The notes under the pieces: generated by a model
What the model was told of the DNA's origin: nothing
Seen by the model: the letters and a program-made list of their open reading frames with translations, nothing else
Database searches by the model: none
Origin: Deltaproteobacteria bacterium UBA5799
GTDB taxonomy: Bacteria; Desulfobacterota; GWC2-55-46
Assembly (NCBI GenBank): GCA_002418185.1
Contig: DIDN01000061.1
Coordinates: 1 to 8,891, forward strand
Length of the DNA stretch: 8,891 nt
Direction of reading: 5' to 3'
Program-made: the position numbers and the translations under genes
Shown here: piece by piece, positions 7,252 to 8,891 of the stretch
Layout: each line of letters opens with the position of its first letter
Position numbering within the stretch: the first letter of the stretch is position 1

Positions 7252-7265
7252 AATGTGATTTTGAT

Positions 7266-7280
7266 TTTTTCAGCAACCTG
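7266..7280. repeat. Isolated partial end of the same repeat family
   Basis: TTTTTCAGCAACCTG matches the inverse of copy 2's left tip (CTTTTTCAGCAGCCTG) with one mismatch over 15 bases. It lies 14 bp beyond the right end of copy 1, in the same sense as that right end. It is probably a remnant of an adjoining or nested copy. The rest of the 7252-7453 gap holds the promoter candidate listed next and nothing else I can name. Confidence 0.45.
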
Positions 7281-7393
7281 CCAGACCTAACAGGTTCAAC
7301 CCTTACGCGGCGCTTGAGCGACGTCATATCATCTCCATGCCCCGCCGTCCTCAATGGTTACGGTCGGGACGCAATCAGATTCCCATCACGCCG

Positions 7394-7421
7394 TTGACAA
7401 TGCGGCTTTTCCGGTTAGATT
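7394..7421 (+). promoter_or_regulatory. Candidate promoter of the VOC-family gene
   Basis: A perfect -35 box TTGACA (7394-7399) is followed after 16 bp by TAGATT (7416-7421, 4/6). An alternative AT-rich TATTAT at 7424-7429 is 24 bp away, too far to pair with this -35. Transcription would begin near 7428, about 26 nt before ATG 7454. It lies downstream of repeat copy 1, so the gene does not depend on read-through from the YdcF-like gene. Confidence 0.5.
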
Positions 7422-7453
7422 TGTATTATTGCGTTGTGAAAGGGGGGCGGCCT

Positions 7454-7813
7454 ATGTCAACGGTTGTGCATTTCGAGATCCCCGCCGACGACCCCGAGAG
7501 GGCGCGGAGGTTCTATTACGAAATGTTCGGGTGGCAGATAGAAAAGATACCCGGAATGGAATACTGGCTCATAAATACGACCGGCGAGAACCCCATTGGC
7601 GGCGGCCTCATGCGGAGGGAAAGCCCCAAGCAGACCATCACGAATTACATAGACGTAAGCTCGATAGACGAATTCATCGAGAAGACGAAGTCGCTCGGCG
7701 GGAAGGCGCTGGTCTCAAAAAAGGCCGTGCCAGGAATGGGGTATTACGCCATATGCCTCGACCCCGAGGGGAATACCTTCGGCATTTGGGAGGACAGCAA
7801 GGAAGCGAGGTGA
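7454..7813 (+). CDS. VOC superfamily (glyoxalase/bleomycin-resistance fold) protein
   Basis: 119 aa, one vicinal-oxygen-chelate domain made of two beta-alpha-beta-beta-beta halves. First half: VVHFEIPADDPERARRFYYEMFGW (4-27), with His6 in the usual metal-ligand position. Second half: NYIDVSSIDEFIEKTKSLGGK (64-84), then YYAICLDPEGNTFGIWE (97-113), with Glu113 at the typical last ligand site. It looks like the small stand-alone VOC proteins with the DPEGN-x-FG-(I/L)-WE ending; many are of unknown substrate, so lactoylglutathione lyase, dioxygenase or resistance roles should not be assumed. The start is ATG 7454, preceded by AAGGGGGG (7439-7447); upstream in-frame starts at 7337 and 7400 lack homology and would overlap the promoter. 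It appears monocistronic, with its own promoter and a strong terminator, and lies between repeat copies. Confidence 0.85.
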   Translation: MSTVVHFEIPADDPERARRFYYEMFGWQIEKIPGMEYWLINTTGENPIGGGLMRRESPKQTITNYIDVSSIDEFIEKTKSLGGKALVSKKAVPGMGYYAICLDPEGNTFGIWEDSKEAR

Positions 7814-7841
7814 GGGCGTACAACAGGTCCGGCAGAATGAG

Positions 7842-7876
7842 AAAAGCCCTGCCCGGGTTTCCGGGCAGGGCTTTTT
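7842..7876 (+). terminator. Strong bidirectional rho-independent terminator
   Basis: A 15-bp perfect stem (7842-7856 with 7861-7875) built on AAAAGCCCTGCCCGG has a GTTT loop and ends in TTTTT. It lies 29 bp after the VOC gene stop. Because the stem starts with AAAA, it also provides a U tract on the minus strand and can end transcripts of the convergent hydrolase gene at 8068-8739. Confidence 0.93.
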
Positions 7877-7913
7877 AACCTGATAAGGTTCGGTAAATCC
7901 CTCTTTTTTGCCC

Positions 7914-8030
7914 TCATTGCGAGGAGTGAAACGACGAAGCAATTCTCAAACGTGCCTGGTTTTCAAAAGGATGAGATTGCTTCCCGCCGCGCTTCGCTCG
8001 CGGCTTCGGCTCACACGCTCGCAATTACGA
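7914..8030. repeat. Second palindromic intergenic repeat, unrelated to the 7127/8759 family
   Basis: Outer inverted repeats are ATTGCGAG (7916-7923) and CTCGCAAT (8018-8025). Inner ones are GAAGCAATTCTC (7936-7947) and GAGATTGCTTC (7973-7983), differing by one base. The right arm carries extra GC-rich sequence (about 7984-8017) that makes the element asymmetric. The left arm closely resembles a dispersed repeat I remember from many Deltaproteobacteria and Nitrospirae, whose core reads like TCATTGCGAGGAGCGAAGCG; that link is from memory. It is non-coding and fills most of the gap between terminator 7876 and the hydrolase stop at 8068. Confidence 0.75.
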
Positions 8031-8067
8031 ACACAGAGTTAATCAGACCTTCCCTGAAAGTGGCGGC

Positions 8068-8739
8068 TTATATCTCCGTACTCTCCCCCGGGTTCAATAT
8101 CCGCACCTCAACCGGCTTGCCTTCGAGCCCCTTCCTGAATGCCTCGGGGTCCTGCCTGATGAGGTCGAAGGTATTATAGTGCATGGGGACCGCCACCCTG
8201 GGTTTCAGGAACCCCACGGCCCTTACCGCGTCCTCGACCCCCATTGTGAAGTTGTCGCCTATCGGGAGGAGTGCGCAGTCAATCGAGTTAGTCTCGCCTA
8301 TGAGGGCCATGTCCGAGAAAAGCCCGGTGTCGCCAGCGTGGTAAAGGGTCTTCCCGCCCATGCTCAGGATAAAGCCGCAGGGGTTCCCGGAGGTGCCCGC
8401 CTCGGTTGCCGAGCCGTGGTGGGCAATGGTGAGCTTCACCTTTCCGAACGGGAAGGCGTGGCTTCCGCCTATGTGCATCGGATGGCCCGCAGCCCCCTTT
8501 GACGTGCAGTAGTTCACGAGCTCGAAGGTTGCGATGACCGGTGCCTTGTTGGCCTTCGATATCTCGATTGCGTCGCCCAGGTGGTCGGCGTGGCCGTGGG
8601 TCACGAGCACCGCGTCCACCTTGACCTCCGTTGGTTTTGCCTTTGCCGTGGGGTTGCCGCTTAGGAAAGGGTCGATAATGACGCTCTTGCCCTGGGCTTC
8701 CACGATGAAGCACGAATGCCCCTGCCAGGTGATTTTCAT
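8068..8739 (-). CDS. UPF0173 family metal-dependent hydrolase (metallo-beta-lactamase fold)
   Basis: 223 aa, full length for UPF0173 (YtkL-like) proteins. The metal-binding motif HGHADH gives His48, His50, Asp52 and His53. Further likely ligands are His108 or His107 (IAHHGSAT), His134 and Asp137 (YHAGDTGLF), and His187 (PMHYNTF). It starts at the usual MKITWQGHSCF and has the IDPFLSGNP segment (22-30). Members are probably cytosolic dinuclear-zinc hydrolases; the physiological substrate is not established, and beta-lactamase activity should not be inferred from the fold. GGAGG (8751-8747) lies 7 nt before ATG 8739, so the start is firm. Upstream, repeat copy 2 begins 19 bp from the start codon, so the promoter must be within or beyond it. 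It converges on the VOC gene and can use terminator 7842-7876. Confidence 0.94.
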   Translation of the reverse strand: MKITWQGHSCFIVEAQGKSVIIDPFLSGNPTAKAKPTEVKVDAVLVTHGHADHLGDAIEISKANKAPVIATFELVNYCTSKGAAGHPMHIGGSHAFPFGKVKLTIAHHGSATEAGTSGNPCGFILSMGGKTLYHAGDTGLFSDMALIGETNSIDCALLPIGDNFTMGVEDAVRAVGFLKPRVAVPMHYNTFDLIRQDPEAFRKGLEGKPVEVRILNPGESTEI

Positions 8740-8758
8740 TTTGCGTCCTCCGCTCTTG

Positions 8759-8888
8759 CAGGCTGCTGAAAAAGTCCATCTGCTCGAAGGCTCCGTCGCT
8801 GGACACTCCGGCGTACAAAATAGTACGCCCCATTCCTCGCTCCCTATTCCAACGGGGGCCTCGCAACCGGAGCTTTTTGAGCAGCCTG
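8759..8888. repeat. Palindromic MITE-like repeat, copy 2 (about 130 bp)
   Basis: The left tip CAGGCTGCTGAAAAAGT (8759-8775) and right tip GCTTTTTGAGCAGCCTG (8872-8888) are inverted repeats with two mismatches in 17. The centre is GGCGTAC (8810-8816) and GTACGCC (8823-8829) around AAAATA, followed by CCATTCCTC. Tips, centre and CATTCCTC match copy 1 in order and orientation, while the remaining interior is diverged. The right-end identity with copy 1 runs on through GAAT to the window edge. It sits just upstream of the hydrolase ribosome binding site. Confidence 0.87.
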
Positions 8889-8891
8889 AAT

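Noticed and set aside
7337..7453. Upstream extension of the VOC gene (39 more codons)
   Set aside because: It covers the TTGACA promoter candidate and shows no VOC homology; ATG 7454 has a purine-rich binding site.
8288..8866. 192-codon minus-strand frame running through repeat copy 2 into the hydrolase gene
   Set aside because: It overlaps UPF0173 in another frame; its product is Arg/Pro-rich and its start lies in the repeat.
7127..8891. CRISPR array or toxin-antitoxin pair in the repeat-rich part
   Set aside because: Repeats are few, palindromic, over 100 bp and irregularly spaced, with no cas genes; the two proteins are ordinary enzyme folds.

Overview
The window is a GC-rich bacterial chromosome segment made mostly of housekeeping genes: molybdenum cofactor synthesis, cell-wall synthesis, the stringent response, imine detoxification and a ribosomal protein. 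Its right-hand third carries several short palindromic repeats between small accessory genes. The best guess is a Gram-negative of the Geobacter/Deltaproteobacteria or Nitrospirae type. The reasons are a single long Rel with an intact hydrolase domain, a Rel N-terminus that matches the Geobacter type as I remember it, a zinc-type L28, and two repeat families that I recall from such genomes. Codon use is distinctive: ATA (Ile) and AGG (Arg) are common despite the high GC. The taxonomy is inference only.

Layout: 22-3401 is a minus-strand pair, mrcA (penicillin-binding protein 1A) followed 5 bp later by moaA. The interval 3402-3539 separates this pair from a divergent plus-strand pair, rel (bifunctional (p)ppGpp synthetase/hydrolase) and ridA, which are 43 bp apart. 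ridA converges on minus-strand rpmB (63 aa, zinc-type L28), with a hairpin terminator oriented for rpmB between them. Divergent from rpmB is a membrane-anchored DUF218/YdcF-like protein (6515-7126).

From 7127 the sequence becomes repeat-rich. Copy 1 of a palindromic element (about 125 bp) begins directly after the YdcF-like stop codon. A promoter-like site, a VOC/glyoxalase-fold gene (7454-7813) and a strong bidirectional terminator follow. A second, unrelated palindromic repeat lies at 7914-8030. A minus-strand UPF0173 metal-dependent hydrolase occupies 8068-8739. Copy 2 of the first element (8759-8888), in the same orientation as copy 1, closes the window.

I see no defence system, CRISPR array, transposase, tRNA or rRNA. 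The genes themselves look ordinary. The features that most deserve a second look are the repeats: two direct copies bracket about 1.5 kb holding two accessory genes, and one copy lies next to a ribosome binding site. The many long overlapping antisense ORFs are by-products of GC-rich coding sequence.
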